A stretch of DNA of 64,000 nt from Saccharibacillus soli (GTDB lineage Bacteria; Bacillota; Bacilli; Paenibacillales; Paenibacillaceae), in the NCBI GenBank assembly GCA_002189105.1, contig NIOB01000008.1:62001-126000 (forward strand), in the 5' to 3' direction. The position numbers and the translations under genes are program-made. Numbering within the stretch: position 1 is the stretch's first letter; each line of letters begins with the position of its first letter. The notes under the pieces are model-generated. The model was not told where the DNA came from. It ran no database searches and saw nothing but the letters and a program-made list of their open reading frames with translations. Below are positions 35,993 through 45,635 of this stretch, piece after piece.

Positions 35993-36983
35993 CCACATTC
36001 TCCGGGGTGACGACCGAGATCCCCGTATCCACACGTACCGGCAGCGGCGCCACTTCACCGGAAGCAGCAGGCGAAGGAATGGTCAGATTGTGGTGCAGAT
36101 GGAATAGATATTGAAGCGACCAGTAACCCATATTCCAGCTCCCCTGGGCAATCGTCGCCGAGATGCTGCCTTCGCGGATCATATCGAGCGTATCCTTGTC
36201 CGTGTCAAAAGCAATCACGTGCAGCTTCTCCGCACGTTCCAGCTCTCGGGCGGCTTCGCCAGCGCCTTTGCCACCTGCTGCTTCGGTAACAAATACCCCG
36301 GCCAGATCGGGATACCGCTTGAGCAGCGATTGCGTCAGGCCTTTGGCTACCATCGCATCGCCCTTGTCATCTTCTACCGCAATGACCTCCATACCCGGAT
36401 AACGCTGCTTGATCTCATCTTGAAAACCGCGTGTACGTTCATCGTGGTTCTGCTGATTGGGCAGCGTAATGACGGCGACTTTGCCTTTTCCATCAAGCAG
36501 TCCGGCCATCTGCTGCGCCGCCGAGCCGCCCGCCGCATAATTGTCCGTGCCCAGAAATGAGTAGGCTTTACTGCCTGGCGCCCCGGAGTCGAACAGCACG
36601 ACCGGAATCCCGGCATCTACGGCTTTATTAATCACGCCTGTCAGGGAATCCGGATCAATGGCGGAAATGGCGATGCCCGCTGGCTTTTTGGCGATGATCT
36701 GCTCCAGCACGGTTGTCTGCTCCCGGGCATCGTACTGCGTCGCCCCGCGATATTCGATGGAGACATTCAGTGCGTCCGCCGCATCCTCGAAGCCTTTCAA
36801 GCAGCTTTTCCAATATTCGATTCCTGACAGGAAGGTAACCATGACATAGTTTTCGCCAAGTTCTCCCCGCAGCTCCTGCGAGCGAAAGGCGCTTTCGCCG
36901 ACCTGATTGGTATACACGTGCCGAGCGGCATAAGCCAGGAAAGCGGCAATCAGCACCAGATAGAGCAGCGTTGTTTTCTTCAA
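35973..36983 (-). CDS. Membrane-anchored periplasmic-type sugar-binding protein
   Basis: 336 residues of the ribose/galactose-binding (LacI-like) fold. The start is TTG, chosen because GGGGAGG lies eight nt upstream; it puts KKTTLLYLVLIAAFLAYAA at the N-terminus as an uncleaved anchor, with no lipobox cysteine. Domain features: VMVTFLSGIEYWKSCLKGFEDAA, IAISAIDPDSLTGVINKAVDAGIPVVLFDS, GKVAVITLPNQQNHDERTRGF, VIAFDTDKDTLDMIREGSISATIAQ. Being coupled to the YesM kinase and lacking its own permease suggests it presents sugar to the kinase and is not a transport receptor. Confidence 0.85.
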   Translation of the reverse strand: MKKTTLLYLVLIAAFLAYAARHVYTNQVGESAFRSQELRGELGENYVMVTFLSGIEYWKSCLKGFEDAADALNVSIEYRGATQYDAREQTTVLEQIIAKKPAGIAISAIDPDSLTGVINKAVDAGIPVVLFDSGAPGSKAYSFLGTDNYAAGGSAAQQMAGLLDGKGKVAVITLPNQQNHDERTRGFQDEIKQRYPGMEVIAVEDDKGDAMVAKGLTQSLLKRYPDLAGVFVTEAAGGKGAGEAARELERAEKLHVIAFDTDKDTLDMIREGSISATIAQGSWNMGYWSLQYLFHLHHNLTIPSPAASGEVAPLPVRVDTGISVVTPENVDDYYAK

Positions 36984-37275
36984 GAGACCGTCCTCCCCTT
37001 TCTTATGCCAAACCTTGCCCCAAGCGGACTCTACTGCCTCAACCTTCGCTTTCGATCCCCCGGATGAAGTCGTCATCTCGCAGGGCATTCATGTTGATTC
37101 TATCGGATCATCGCCTCGAAAAAAAGCGCTTCCGCCATCGAACACCGCAAAGCCGTACCCGCAGACGGCGTAAGCCGCATGGCAGGTACGGCCGGTGCCG
37201 TAAATCCAATGGAGAGGTTAGCGCTGCATCGTGTGGATCTCAGCAGCGAGGCTGCCAAGTCGAATCCAGAACCGA
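36984..37275 (-). other. Intergenic region with GC-rich hairpin
   Basis: The 290 nt between the permease gene and the sensor block contain a hairpin at 37152-37192, GCCGTACC with GGTACGGC enclosing a second GACGGC/GCCGC pairing. No U tract follows on the minus strand. It may partly separate the importer and sensor transcripts. No clear promoter seen. Confidence 0.4.
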
Positions 37276-38439
37276 TTAAGCGACTCTTTTGTTTTTGTTG
37301 TAGATGTCGAACGCAACCGCAAGCAGCAGCACCAGACCCTTGATCCCCTGCTGCCAGTCAATCCCGAGGCCAATCAGCGACATGCCGTTGTTGAGCACGC
37401 CCATAACCAGACCGCCGATGATCGCACCGAATACTGTTCCGATCCCGCCCGAAGCGGAAGCGCCGCCGATAAAGCAGGCTGCGATGGCGTCCAGCTCGAA
37501 GTTAGTTCCGGCTCTTGGTGTGGCGGCATCCAGACGTGCCGCGAAGATCAGACCGCTGACCGCTGCCAGAACGCCCATGTTGACGAATACCCAGAATGTC
37601 ACTTTTTTCGTTTTCACACCCGACAATCCGGCTGCCTTCTCATTGCCGCCCAGTGCATACACATGGCGGCCCATGACGGTCTTATTCATCATGAACGAGT
37701 AGGCCAGAATCAGTACGAACAGCAGCACCAGGATGTTTGGAATCCCTGCGTAGCTTGCCAGCATGAAGGTAAACAGGTTCAGTACAACCGCAATCGCTAC
37801 CAGTTTGAAAATAAACAGGCCGGAAGACGTCACTTCAAACTTATATTTGAGCTGTTCACGACGTGCGCGAAGCTCATTCAGAATGAACAAGACGGTAAAG
37901 GCCAGACCTGCAAGGATGGCGACCATATTCGTTGCTGTATCCGCCAGGTTCGGAACAAAGCCGGAACTGATCTTCGTGAAGCCGGTCGGGAATGGGGAGA
38001 TGGACTGACCTTCCAGCACGATCATGGTCAAACCGCGGAACAGCAGCATCCCTGCCAGCGTGACGATAAAGGCCGGAATCTTGACATAAGCCACCCAGAA
38101 GCCCTGCCATGCGCCGATCAGTCCGCCGATCACCAGCGAAGCGATAACCGCTACCCAGGCGGGAAGCTCCCAGTTGACCATCATAATCGCTGACATCGCT
38201 CCGACAAACGCAGCGATTGAGCCGACAGACAGGTCGATATGTCCGGTAATGATGACCAGCACCATGCCGATGGCCAGTACGAGAATATAGCTGTTTTGCA
38301 GAATCAGGTTGGTAATATTGATCGGCTTGACCAGCAGCCCGCCCGTCAGCACCGTAAATAGAATCATGATGACGATGAGGGCAATAATCATGCCATACTG
38401 GCGAATATTGCTCTTAAACAGTTTGTTGATCGCTTCCAC
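37276..38439 (-). CDS. mmsB: Monosaccharide ABC importer permease
   Basis: 387 residues, about ten membrane helices, of the ribose/xylose permease family (XylH/GguB/MmsB). Typical blocks: [75 protein letters not shown] and [33 protein letters not shown]. The longer central loop ([16 protein letters not shown]) separates this subgroup from RbsC. The start is GTG, set by GGAGGGG six nt upstream, and lies 26 nt inside the end of the ATPase gene. Confidence 0.92.
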   Translation of the reverse strand: MEAINKLFKSNIRQYGMIIALIVIMILFTVLTGGLLVKPINITNLILQNSYILVLAIGMVLVIITGHIDLSVGSIAAFVGAMSAIMMVNWELPAWVAVIASLVIGGLIGAWQGFWVAYVKIPAFIVTLAGMLLFRGLTMIVLEGQSISPFPTGFTKISSGFVPNLADTATNMVAILAGLAFTVLFILNELRARREQLKYKFEVTSSGLFIFKLVAIAVVLNLFTFMLASYAGIPNILVLLFVLILAYSFMMNKTVMGRHVYALGGNEKAAGLSGVKTKKVTFWVFVNMGVLAAVSGLIFAARLDAATPRAGTNFELDAIAACFIGGASASGGIGTVFGAIIGGLVMGVLNNGMSLIGLGIDWQQGIKGLVLLLAVAFDIYNKNKRVA

Positions 38440-39973
38440 GCGTAACCCCTCCAGTATTGGTCATGTATTTCATCAGCGTCTCCTGCGACGCGTTCGCCCG
38501 ATCAACTTCGCCGGTAATTCGGCCTGCGTTCATCACATAGATGCGATCACTCAATCCGATGACTTCCGGCAGCTCCGACGAGATGACGATCACGGCTTTG
38601 CCCTGTGCAGCCAGCTCCTGAATGATGGTGTAGATTTCGTATTTGGCGCCGACGTCAATGCCCCGGGTCGGTTCATCCAGAATGAGAATGTCCGGCTCCG
38701 CGAAGATCCATTTGCCAAGCACGACTTTCTGCTGGTTGCCGCCGCTGAGATTGCCCGTTTTTTGCAGGATGCTTGGCGCTTTGATATTCATGCGCTTGCG
38801 CATGTCTTCGGCAACCAGCACTTCCTCTCGCTCATTTACAACCAATCGTCGGGTCAGCTTCTGGATGCCGGTCAACGAGATGTTGCGCTTGATGTCATCC
38901 ATGAGGATCAGGCCATATTCCTTGCGATCTTCCGTCACATAAGCGAAGCCGTTGCCAATCGCCTGGTTGACGGAATCATTGCGGATCTCCTGGCCATCCT
39001 TAATCAGGCTGCCGCTGATATTGCGTCCATAGGACCTGCCGAAGATGCTCATGGCAAGCTCAGTGCGTCCGGCGCCCATCAATCCGGCGATGCCAACAAT
39101 CTCCCCGCGCCGAATGGTCAGATTCACATTATCTAGCGCCTTGCGATCCGGGTGATGTTCGTGATAGACCGTCCAGTTTCGCACTTCAAGCGCCACTTCG
39201 CCGATCTGGGGCGTGCGCTGCGGATAACGATGCGTCATATCGCGTCCTACCATGCCGCTGATGATCCGATCTTCCGTCACTTGATCCTTCTGCATATCCA
39301 TCGTCTCAATCGTATGACCGTCACGCAAAATAGTGATGGAATCCGACACCTTGGATACTTCATTCAGCTTGTGGGAGATCAGAATACAGGTCATGCCTTC
39401 TCGCTTGAACTCCAGCATGAGCTGGAGCAGGTTTTCGCTGTCATTTTCGTTCAACGCGGCGGTCGGTTCATCCAGAATCAGCAGTTTAACCTTTTTGGAG
39501 AGCGCTTTCGCAATTTCGACCAACTGCTGCTTACCGACCCCAATATCGCCCACCAGCGTATTTGGATTTTCGTTCAGCCCGACTTTTTGCAGCAGTTCCC
39601 GGGTCTTGATAATGGTCTCATTCCAGTTGATGATGCCTTTTTGAGCGCGTTCGTTGCCGAGGAAAATATTTTCCGCAATCGACAGATAGGGAATCAGCGC
39701 CAGTTCCTGGTGAATAATGACGATGCCTTTCTCTTCACTCTGCTTGATGTCCTTGAATTCGCACTTGCTGCCTTCAAACAGGATGTCCCCATCGTAGCTT
39801 CCGTAAGGATAGACGCCGCTAAGTACCTTCATCAGCGTCGATTTGCCTGCCCCATTTTCGCCGCATAGCGAATGAATCTCGCCCTTGCGCACGCGGATAT
39901 TGACGTCGTCCAGCGCTTTGACGCCGGGAAACGTCTTGACGATTCCGCGCATTTCCAAAATGTAATCCGTCAT
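38414..39973 (-). CDS. mmsA: Monosaccharide ABC importer ATPase (two ATP-binding cassettes)
   Basis: 519 residues with two fused cassettes, as in XylG, MmsA and GguA. N-terminal half: Walker [10 protein letters not shown], degenerate signature [14 protein letters not shown], Walker [13 protein letters not shown]-terminal half: degenerate Walker [10 protein letters not shown], good signature [14 protein letters not shown], Walker [13 protein letters not shown]. The asymmetry is normal for this class. GGAGGAA lies about 10 nt before the ATG. It is the second gene of the importer operon, 50 nt after the binding protein. Confidence 0.94.
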   Translation of the reverse strand: MTDYILEMRGIVKTFPGVKALDDVNIRVRKGEIHSLCGENGAGKSTLMKVLSGVYPYGSYDGDILFEGSKCEFKDIKQSEEKGIVIIHQELALIPYLSIAENIFLGNERAQKGIINWNETIIKTRELLQKVGLNENPNTLVGDIGVGKQQLVEIAKALSKKVKLLILDEPTAALNENDSENLLQLMLEFKREGMTCILISHKLNEVSKVSDSITILRDGHTIETMDMQKDQVTEDRIISGMVGRDMTHRYPQRTPQIGEVALEVRNWTVYHEHHPDRKALDNVNLTIRRGEIVGIAGLMGAGRTELAMSIFGRSYGRNISGSLIKDGQEIRNDSVNQAIGNGFAYVTEDRKEYGLILMDDIKRNISLTGIQKLTRRLVVNEREEVLVAEDMRKRMNIKAPSILQKTGNLSGGNQQKVVLGKWIFAEPDILILDEPTRGIDVGAKYEIYTIIQELAAQGKAVIVISSELPEVIGLSDRIYVMNAGRITGEVDRANASQETLMKYMTNTGGVTRGSDQQTV

Positions 39974-40022
39974 TGGCCGCGTTCCTCCGTTTCCATGTGA
40001 TCCGTTCTCTATTTCGGCTTTT

Positions 40023-41108
40023 CTATTTCAGCCCGATCTCTTCTTTGGTGTAGTAGTCCTGATCGACGATCTCTTGCTGCACGTTATCTTTGTCAACGGA
40101 TACCGGATCAAGCAGATAGGCGGGTACGACCATTACGCCGTTATCGTATGATTTCGTATCGTTGACTTCCGCCTTCTCACCCTTCAGCACGCTTTCGGTC
40201 ATGGCGACCGTCTGCTTGGCCAGCTTGCGGGTATCCTTAAATACCGTCTGTGTCTGCTGTCCGGCTACAATCGATTTGATCGAAGCCAATTCAGCATCCT
40301 GTCCGGTGATGACCGGCAGCGGCTTATCGGACGAACCGTATCCGATCCCCTTGAGCGAGGACAGAATCCCGATGCTGATCCCATCGTAGGGTGACAATAC
40401 GGCATCCAGATGCTCGGAAGAATAATAGGCACTGAGCAGGTTATCCATCCGGGACTGGGCCAGCGATCCGTCCCAGCGCAGCGTGGCGATCTGAGCCATC
40501 GTGGTCTGTTTGCTGCGTACGACCAGCTTGCCGGAATCGATGTAAGGCTGAAGAATCGACATGGCTCCGTTGTAGAAGAAATAAGCGTTGTTGTCGTCCG
40601 GCGATCCGCCGAACAGCTCGATGTTGAACGGGCCTTTGCCTTCTTTTAAGCCCAGCTTGTCTTCAATGTAGGAAGCTTGCAGCACCCCTACCTTGAAGTT
40701 ATCAAACGTCGAATAATAGCTCAGATACGGCGTGTTGCGGATCAGACGGTCGTAAGCGATGACCTGGATTCCCCGGTCATGGGCTTTGCCGATGACGTCG
40801 GTTAACGTATTGCCGTCTACCGCCGCGATGATGATGACATCCACGCCTTTGGTAATCATGTTCTCAATCTGGGAAATCTGATTTTCCACTACATCTTCGG
40901 CATATTGCAGATCGGTCTTGTAACCTTTCTCCTCGAACAGCTTGCGCATATTGCTTCCGTCCGCTACCCAACGCTCTGACGATTTCGTTGGCAGCGACAG
41001 TCCGATATACCCTTTCTCCGCGCTTCCCGCGCTGCTCTCTGCCAGATTGCAGCCGGCCAGCATGACCGTCAGCATGACCACGACCAGAAGCGCCGCCATT
41101 TTTTTCAT
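40023..41108 (-). CDS. chvE: ChvE-like sugar-binding lipoprotein of the ABC importer
   Basis: 361 residues. N-terminal lipoprotein signal [20 protein letters not shown], cysteine at residue 20. The mature protein is a periplasmic-binding fold of the multiple-monosaccharide type: [108 protein letters not shown]. Agrobacterium ChvE with GguAB is the reference system, taking up several pentoses and hexoses. The start has GGGAGG upstream; a long in-frame extension upstream has none. First gene of the importer operon. Confidence 0.92.
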   Translation of the reverse strand: MKKMAALLVVVMLTVMLAGCNLAESSAGSAEKGYIGLSLPTKSSERWVADGSNMRKLFEEKGYKTDLQYAEDVVENQISQIENMITKGVDVIIIAAVDGNTLTDVIGKAHDRGIQVIAYDRLIRNTPYLSYYSTFDNFKVGVLQASYIEDKLGLKEGKGPFNIELFGGSPDDNNAYFFYNGAMSILQPYIDSGKLVVRSKQTTMAQIATLRWDGSLAQSRMDNLLSAYYSSEHLDAVLSPYDGISIGILSSLKGIGYGSSDKPLPVITGQDAELASIKSIVAGQQTQTVFKDTRKLAKQTVAMTESVLKGEKAEVNDTKSYDNGVMVVPAYLLDPVSVDKDNVQQEIVDQDYYTKEEIGLK

Positions 41109-41277
41109 GCTCGGATTCCCTCCCGTACACATTTTAGATAGCGCTTCCAATTGAACTCTAAATCGAAAGTCGCTGCGTGTGTCTTTACGTGTTTCAGCAT
41201 AGCATCGGCGATTGAAGGGGTCTTTATACGAAAACGAAGCTTTTTTATGAAAATTTAACTTTTTTGAGCGAAATGAC

Positions 41278-41310
41278 AAAAAAAGCGCTCCTCTGGGCGA
41301 GGAGCACTTC
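41278..41310 (-). terminator. Terminator of the NSS symporter gene
   Basis: Minus strand AGTGCTCCTC, 5-nt loop, GAGGAGCGCT, then seven T. It also insulates the sugar importer operon. Confidence 0.92.
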
Positions 41311-41330
41311 ATAGGTCGAGACTTTCTGAT

Positions 41331-42728
41331 TTATTCGCCGCCCGGTTCCGCGAAATTCAAGAGGCCGACCGAATACAGGAAGATCAAGATGATGAGCAGC
41401 GGACAAACGTACTTCAGCAGGAACATCCAGGTGCGATATACGCCGCCGCTGAGTCCCGCTTCTTCTCCGGCTCTTTTCCAGGCATATCCTGTGAACAGCG
41501 TAATAATCAGGCCGCCGATTGGCATCAGGATATACGAGGTTGAGAAGTCGAACAGATCGAAGATCGTTTTGCCGAAAATAATCAGATTGCTCAGCGGGCC
41601 GTTCGCCCCCTCAACCGACAAGGCCGAAGGTACACCCAGCAGAAACGCAAGAGCTGCCATGATGGTCGCCGTTTTCTTCCGGCTCCATTTCCACTGCTCC
41701 ATCGCGTAAGCGACCGGAACTTCGAGGATCGAGACAGCCGAAGTCAGCGCGGCAATTGCCAGCAGCAGGAAGAAAATACCGCCGAACAGGAAGCCAAGCG
41801 GCATCTGCGCGAACGCGGCCGGCAGGGCGATAAACGCCAGACCGACACCGCTGGACGGCTCCATGCCGTAAGCGAATACCGTCGGGAAGATGACCAGACC
41901 CGCGATAAACGCATAGAGCAGATCGCCCGTGCCAATCGCAAGCGTGGCTCTGCCGAGCGATTGGTCTTTGCGCACATAAGAACCGTAAGTCAGCATGCAG
42001 CCCATACCAAGCGACAGTGAGAAGAACGAATGGCCGAGTGCGATCAATACCGATTCTTCATTCAGCTTCGAGAAGTCCGGCTTGAGGAAGAATTCCGCGC
42101 CCGCCAGTGCTCCCGGCAGCGTCAGGGCACGAACCATCAGGATCAGCAGCAGGATCAGGAAGCCTGGAATCAGAATCTTGTTAAACTTCTCGATGCCGCC
42201 TGATACACCCTTGGCGATTACGTAGCCGGTAATCAGCATGACCACGGCGCTCCAGAAGATCGGCATGTAACCGCCCGCGAAGTTCAGGAAGGTCGCAGCG
42301 TAATCCATGCTCGAATCCGAGAGAGCGCCTGCGAACGATTGAACCATGTAATGCAGCGTCCAGCCCGCGACCACGCCATAGTAGGACATAATCAGAAACG
42401 CGGTGATGATCGAGATCAAGCCGAACCATTTCCAATGCTTCTTGTTCGTCAGGTTGAACAGCGACGACGAAGCGTTGCCGCGTCCTCCCCGCCCGATGGT
42501 CATCTCCGCCAGCAGAATCGGCAGGCCGACCACGACCAGACAGAGAATAAACAGCAGGAAGAAAGCCGCGCCACCGTTTTCCCCCGTGATATAAGGGAAC
42601 TTCCACATATTGCCCAGCCCGACCGAACTGCCGATCGCCGCCAGGATAAAGCCGTTTTTGGAAAAGCCGGCGCCGCCTTCTCCAGGTCTTTCGCCGTCTT
42701 TCGCCACTTTGTTGTTCACATCCGCCAT
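41331..42728 (-). CDS. Neurotransmitter:sodium symporter (LeuT-like)
   Basis: 465 residues, about 11-12 membrane helices. The family signature is at the N-terminus, LAAIGSSVGLGNMWKFPYITGENGGAAFF, containing the unwound TM1 that holds substrate and sodium. Other markers are ALGHSFFSLSLGMGCMLTYGSY (TM6) and AIAALTSAVSILEV (TM8). It probably imports an amino acid or small amine with sodium. GGAGGGG precedes the ATG. It is a single-gene unit; nothing nearby identifies its substrate. Confidence 0.93.
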   Translation of the reverse strand: MADVNNKVAKDGERPGEGGAGFSKNGFILAAIGSSVGLGNMWKFPYITGENGGAAFFLLFILCLVVVGLPILLAEMTIGRGGRGNASSSLFNLTNKKHWKWFGLISIITAFLIMSYYGVVAGWTLHYMVQSFAGALSDSSMDYAATFLNFAGGYMPIFWSAVVMLITGYVIAKGVSGGIEKFNKILIPGFLILLLILMVRALTLPGALAGAEFFLKPDFSKLNEESVLIALGHSFFSLSLGMGCMLTYGSYVRKDQSLGRATLAIGTGDLLYAFIAGLVIFPTVFAYGMEPSSGVGLAFIALPAAFAQMPLGFLFGGIFFLLLAIAALTSAVSILEVPVAYAMEQWKWSRKKTATIMAALAFLLGVPSALSVEGANGPLSNLIIFGKTIFDLFDFSTSYILMPIGGLIITLFTGYAWKRAGEEAGLSGGVYRTWMFLLKYVCPLLIILIFLYSVGLLNFAEPGGE

Positions 42729-42918
42729 CTGCTACCCCTCCGACTTTTCTGGTTGTTCTTTCATGGTGCGCTTTTGCATTGTCTCATGGTAACGAATCAA
42801 CGCAATGTTGTCCATCGTTTTTTATCTACCAGGGTCAATAACAAAATGAATATTAAATTTAGAATCTCCCTTCTTTTTGAAAAATAAGTACCGAAAACGT
42901 TCTATATATATCGCTGCA

Positions 42919-42963
42919 TTGACGCTCATCGGCTTTTCCTATACGATAACGATTATCATTCGC
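42919..42963 (+). promoter_or_regulatory. Promoter with Fur box
   Basis: TTGACG (42919-42924), 17 nt, TACGAT (42942-42947). The 19-mer GATAACGATTATCATTCGC at 42945-42963 matches the classical Fur box GATAATGATAATCATTATC at 15 of 19 positions and covers the -10, so iron-loaded Fur should block transcription. Confidence 0.8.
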
Positions 42964-42994
42964 AAAAACATTATGGCTTAAAGGAGTTTCTTTC

Positions 42995-44002
42995 ATGTCC
43001 TTCAATCGTTCACTTTTCTCCCGTTCTCTATTCCTGTCGCGCTCTGCCTCCGCGCTTCTGCTGGCTGGCGTCGTCTTGATCTCCGGCTGTGGCACCAACT
43101 CGGGCACTGCCAACTCGGAGAGTAGTCAGAAGCCGACAGCGGCTCCTGCCACGCAATCTGCAACCCGAACCGTCACTCATCTCAAGGGGGAGAGCAAGAT
43201 CCCTGCCGATCCGCAGCGCATCGCTTCCCTCGATTATCGACTGACGGACTTCCTGTTGGCGCTGGGGCTCAAACCTCATGCCACGGTGACTTACCCTGGA
43301 GGAGGCATGCCGCCTTACCTGGATGCTTCCGCGCTCGAAGGTGTACAGTCGCTCGGGGATGAACCTAATCTGGAAGCGGTGCTCAAATCTTCCCCGGATG
43401 TCATCTTGGGCCGCAAGGCCCAGGCTGATCTCTACGATCAACTGACCGACATCGCACCCACGATCATCTCGGACTCGCCCTCCAAGGATTGGAAGCAGGA
43501 GCTGAAAAGCTACGGCACGATGTTCGGACGGGAGCAGCAGGCGGAAGAATGGCTGAAGGCCTACGATGCGGAGGCGGAACAAGCCAAGGCTGAGATTGCC
43601 AAAGTTGTACCCAAAGGCTCCACCTTCCTGTATGTACGCATCATGCCCAAGGAAGTTCGCGTCCACGGTCCCAAGCAGGCACTGTCTGCGGTGCTGTATG
43701 ACGATCTCGGTCTGACTCCGGCAAAAGGCGTAGAAAAGCTGGATGACGTCGTGCCCATCTCGCTGGAAGTGCTGCCGGACTACGACGCGGATTATATCTT
43801 CATCGAGACGGGTGCGCCAAGCGCCGATGGAGACAAAGACGCCCAGGACAATCGCAGCCGAATCGAACAAACTTCCGTCTGGAAAAATCTCAAGGCGGTC
43901 AAAGCCGGTCATGTGTACGATATGCCGCAGTGGATTATCAGCGAAGCTCCTTATATCAAGCAAAAATCGCTTGAATTGGTGGAGCAGGCGCTGGTTCGTT
44001 AG
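42995..44002 (+). CDS. Iron-siderophore-binding lipoprotein
   Basis: 335 residues. The lipobox is LISGC with Cys32. The rest is a class III binding fold used for ferric siderophores and heme: ADPQRIASLDYRLTDFLLALGLKP, LGDEPNLEAVLKSSPDVILGRK, DYDADYIFIETGAP, KNLKAVKAGHVYDMPQWI. It should capture a ferric siderophore at the cell surface and hand it to a permease. AAAGGAG lies before the ATG and a Fur box covers the promoter. No permease or ATPase gene is adjacent, so it must share a transporter encoded elsewhere. Followed by 190 nt and a terminator. Confidence 0.92.
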   Translation: MSFNRSLFSRSLFLSRSASALLLAGVVLISGCGTNSGTANSESSQKPTAAPATQSATRTVTHLKGESKIPADPQRIASLDYRLTDFLLALGLKPHATVTYPGGGMPPYLDASALEGVQSLGDEPNLEAVLKSSPDVILGRKAQADLYDQLTDIAPTIISDSPSKDWKQELKSYGTMFGREQQAEEWLKAYDAEAEQAKAEIAKVVPKGSTFLYVRIMPKEVRVHGPKQALSAVLYDDLGLTPAKGVEKLDDVVPISLEVLPDYDADYIFIETGAPSADGDKDAQDNRSRIEQTSVWKNLKAVKAGHVYDMPQWIISEAPYIKQKSLELVEQALVR

Positions 44003-44189
44003 GCCGTATACGCAAACTTAACGATGTGCATCTTTAGTCGCCTTTTCGCCCTCCACGGCGTCAGCGCTCCTTGACGTGCCCCGGCACGCCTTCGGAACCC
44101 TTCCTTGTTGAGATCGAAAGTTCGCCTCAATCTGCTCCCCTCGAAGTTTGCGTACACGTCCTAGAACACTTGGGTTCCTCATACAACGA

Positions 44190-44225
44190 AAAAAAAGGAA
44201 GCGGAGAATCTGCCGCTTCCTTTTT
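44190..44225. terminator. Bidirectional terminator between siderophore lipoprotein and DUF4188 genes
   Basis: AGGAAGCGG, 7-nt loop, CCGCTTCCT with A run on one side and T run on the other; serves both convergent genes. Confidence 0.9.
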
Positions 44226-44257
44226 GTTTATTTTGATCCCCTTCGCTAGACAGACCT

Positions 44258-44749
44258 TCATTCCGCCGAAGCGCGGTGCTCCATTCCGGCGCGTTCGCGC
44301 GATGTCTCGCGTCCTGCTCCGACAGGCTTCAGCGTTCCGGCACGACCCAGACCCGTGGCTGGCATGTTAACATAGATCGTCTCGCAAGCGCCGTCTTCGA
44401 CCATATACGTCTCATGATAGATGCCCACAGTCTGCCCGGCTCTGGACTTGCGGTTGAAATCCTTCCAGGCCTTCAGATGCTTCTCCCCGCCGCGGGCATA
44501 ATGCTCCAACTGATCGTAAGAGCGCCAATACTGGACGATGGACACCCCGCGCCCCGACATGAAATAAGCGGCATCCAGAAACCCCAGCTCTTTGTGGCTA
44601 TACAGCTCCTGAAGCATCGGTCCCATGGCCCGCAGCACCGGCAGCCACTGCCGCACCGCCCACCACTTGTTAATGCGCACGCCAATGATAAACACAACAA
44701 ACGGTCCTTCAATTGAAGCCGTCTGACGACCCGGAATCACAGATGCCAT
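44258..44749 (-). CDS. DUF4188 family protein (monooxygenase-like fold)
   Basis: 163 residues, cytoplasmic. Blocks VVFIIGVRINKWWAVRQWLPVLRAMGPML, SIVQYWRSYDQLEHYARG and HLKAWKDFNRKS, followed by VGIYHETYMVEDGACETIYVNMPATGLG, are those of the DUF4188 family, which has a ferredoxin-like dimeric fold related to small monooxygenases. The actual reaction is not established. GAGGAGG precedes the ATG. It follows a TetR gene by 63 nt on the same strand, so the pair is likely one operon controlled by that repressor, as for many small detoxification enzymes. Confidence 0.82.
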   Translation of the reverse strand: MASVIPGRQTASIEGPFVVFIIGVRINKWWAVRQWLPVLRAMGPMLQELYSHKELGFLDAAYFMSGRGVSIVQYWRSYDQLEHYARGGEKHLKAWKDFNRKSRAGQTVGIYHETYMVEDGACETIYVNMPATGLGRAGTLKPVGAGRETSRERAGMEHRASAE

Positions 44750-44812
44750 ATGTCTTCGCCTCCTCGTGGTTATGAAGCTGTTCTCATCCCGTCCACTCGC
44801 CTGCGCCGCGCA

Positions 44813-45460
44813 TTACCGTGCTTCTGTCTTTGTCTGCTCCAGTCGTCCCAGATGCAGCTCATAGAACCCTTGAATGTCCGGGGAAGCATACAATCGAGCC
44901 GTTAGAAATGCCCCATAGAATACCGTCCACAGAAGCTTCACTGCCTCGTCAACCGTAAGATCGCTCACCAACTGGCCTTCTTCTCTGGCCTCGACCATGC
45001 TGCGGGCAAAAAACGCATGCAGATTGGGTGACTCCGATGCTGCCTGTTCGTTTCCCGGAAACAGCAGATGAATCTCGGCTGCGCTCAGCTCCGGCATGCA
45101 GGGGTGCATATCTTTCTGCGCCAGGAAAGCGATCAGGCTGGGCATGACGCCAGGTACTTCTTCGTGCCACTCGGCAACGCTGGTCAGCAGATGCCGAATC
45201 GAAGCAAACCCGTGCTTGTTCGCTTGATCGACTTCTAATATTCGCTGCGTCAACCAGACGCGCATGAAGTAGACCAGCAGCGCTTCTTTTTGCGGAAAAC
45301 ATTTAAAAAAAGTGACCTTCGACGTCTCCGCTTCCTTACAGATCTCGTCTACCATGATGTCTGCGAACTTCTGCGATTTCATCAACTGCAAACCAGTTTC
45401 GTACAGCTTGATTCGGGTTCTCGCCTTCTTGACCTCGCGTAATGAATAACGGTGTTCCAT
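44813..45460 (-). CDS. TetR-family transcriptional regulator
   Basis: 215 residues. The N-terminal helix-turn-helix spans about 10-55 (ARTRIKLYETGLQLMKSQKFADIMVDEICKEAE and TSKVTFFKCFPQKEALL). The C-terminal ligand domain is divergent, as usual. It probably represses itself and the downstream DUF4188 gene: a tandem 18/19-bp repeat overlaps its likely promoter. AAGGAG precedes the ATG. Ligand unknown. Confidence 0.87.
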   Translation of the reverse strand: MEHRYSLREVKKARTRIKLYETGLQLMKSQKFADIMVDEICKEAETSKVTFFKCFPQKEALLVYFMRVWLTQRILEVDQANKHGFASIRHLLTSVAEWHEEVPGVMPSLIAFLAQKDMHPCMPELSAAEIHLLFPGNEQAASESPNLHAFFARSMVEAREEGQLVSDLTVDEAVKLLWTVFYGAFLTARLYASPDIQGFYELHLGRLEQTKTEAR

Positions 45461-45482
45461 AACCTGAAGACTCCTTCTCCAA

Positions 45483-45534
45483 CATTAAACTTACTCCTGT
45501 TCATTAATTTACTCGAGTTAATCTAAATTTGCAA
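45483..45534 (-). promoter_or_regulatory. TetR gene promoter with tandem operator
   Basis: On the minus strand TTGCAA (45529-45534), 17 nt, TAAATT (45506-45511). Two copies of an AACNNGAGTAANTT motif lie in tandem: AACTCGAGTAAATTAATG (45502-45519) and AACAGGAGTAAGTTTAATG (45483-45501). The first has an ACTCGAGT palindrome and covers the promoter spacer and -10. Confidence 0.55.
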
Positions 45535-45635
45535 CTTTTATTTTGCCTTGTTGTCTGATGATTGTCCCCTTACAATAAAAAGACTATCGGTTCTGCCCGA
45601 CGGTCTTAATTACATGCAAAAGGTGGAGATTCATC

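Noticed and set aside
35983-36058. Longer N-terminus for the YesM kinase
   Set aside because: The extension is Arg-rich, lies within the binding-protein gene and has no ribosome site; the start at 35992 does.
44300-44716. Plus-strand frame opposite the DUF4188 gene
   Set aside because: The minus-strand gene has a ribosome site and family blocks; the plus frame has neither.
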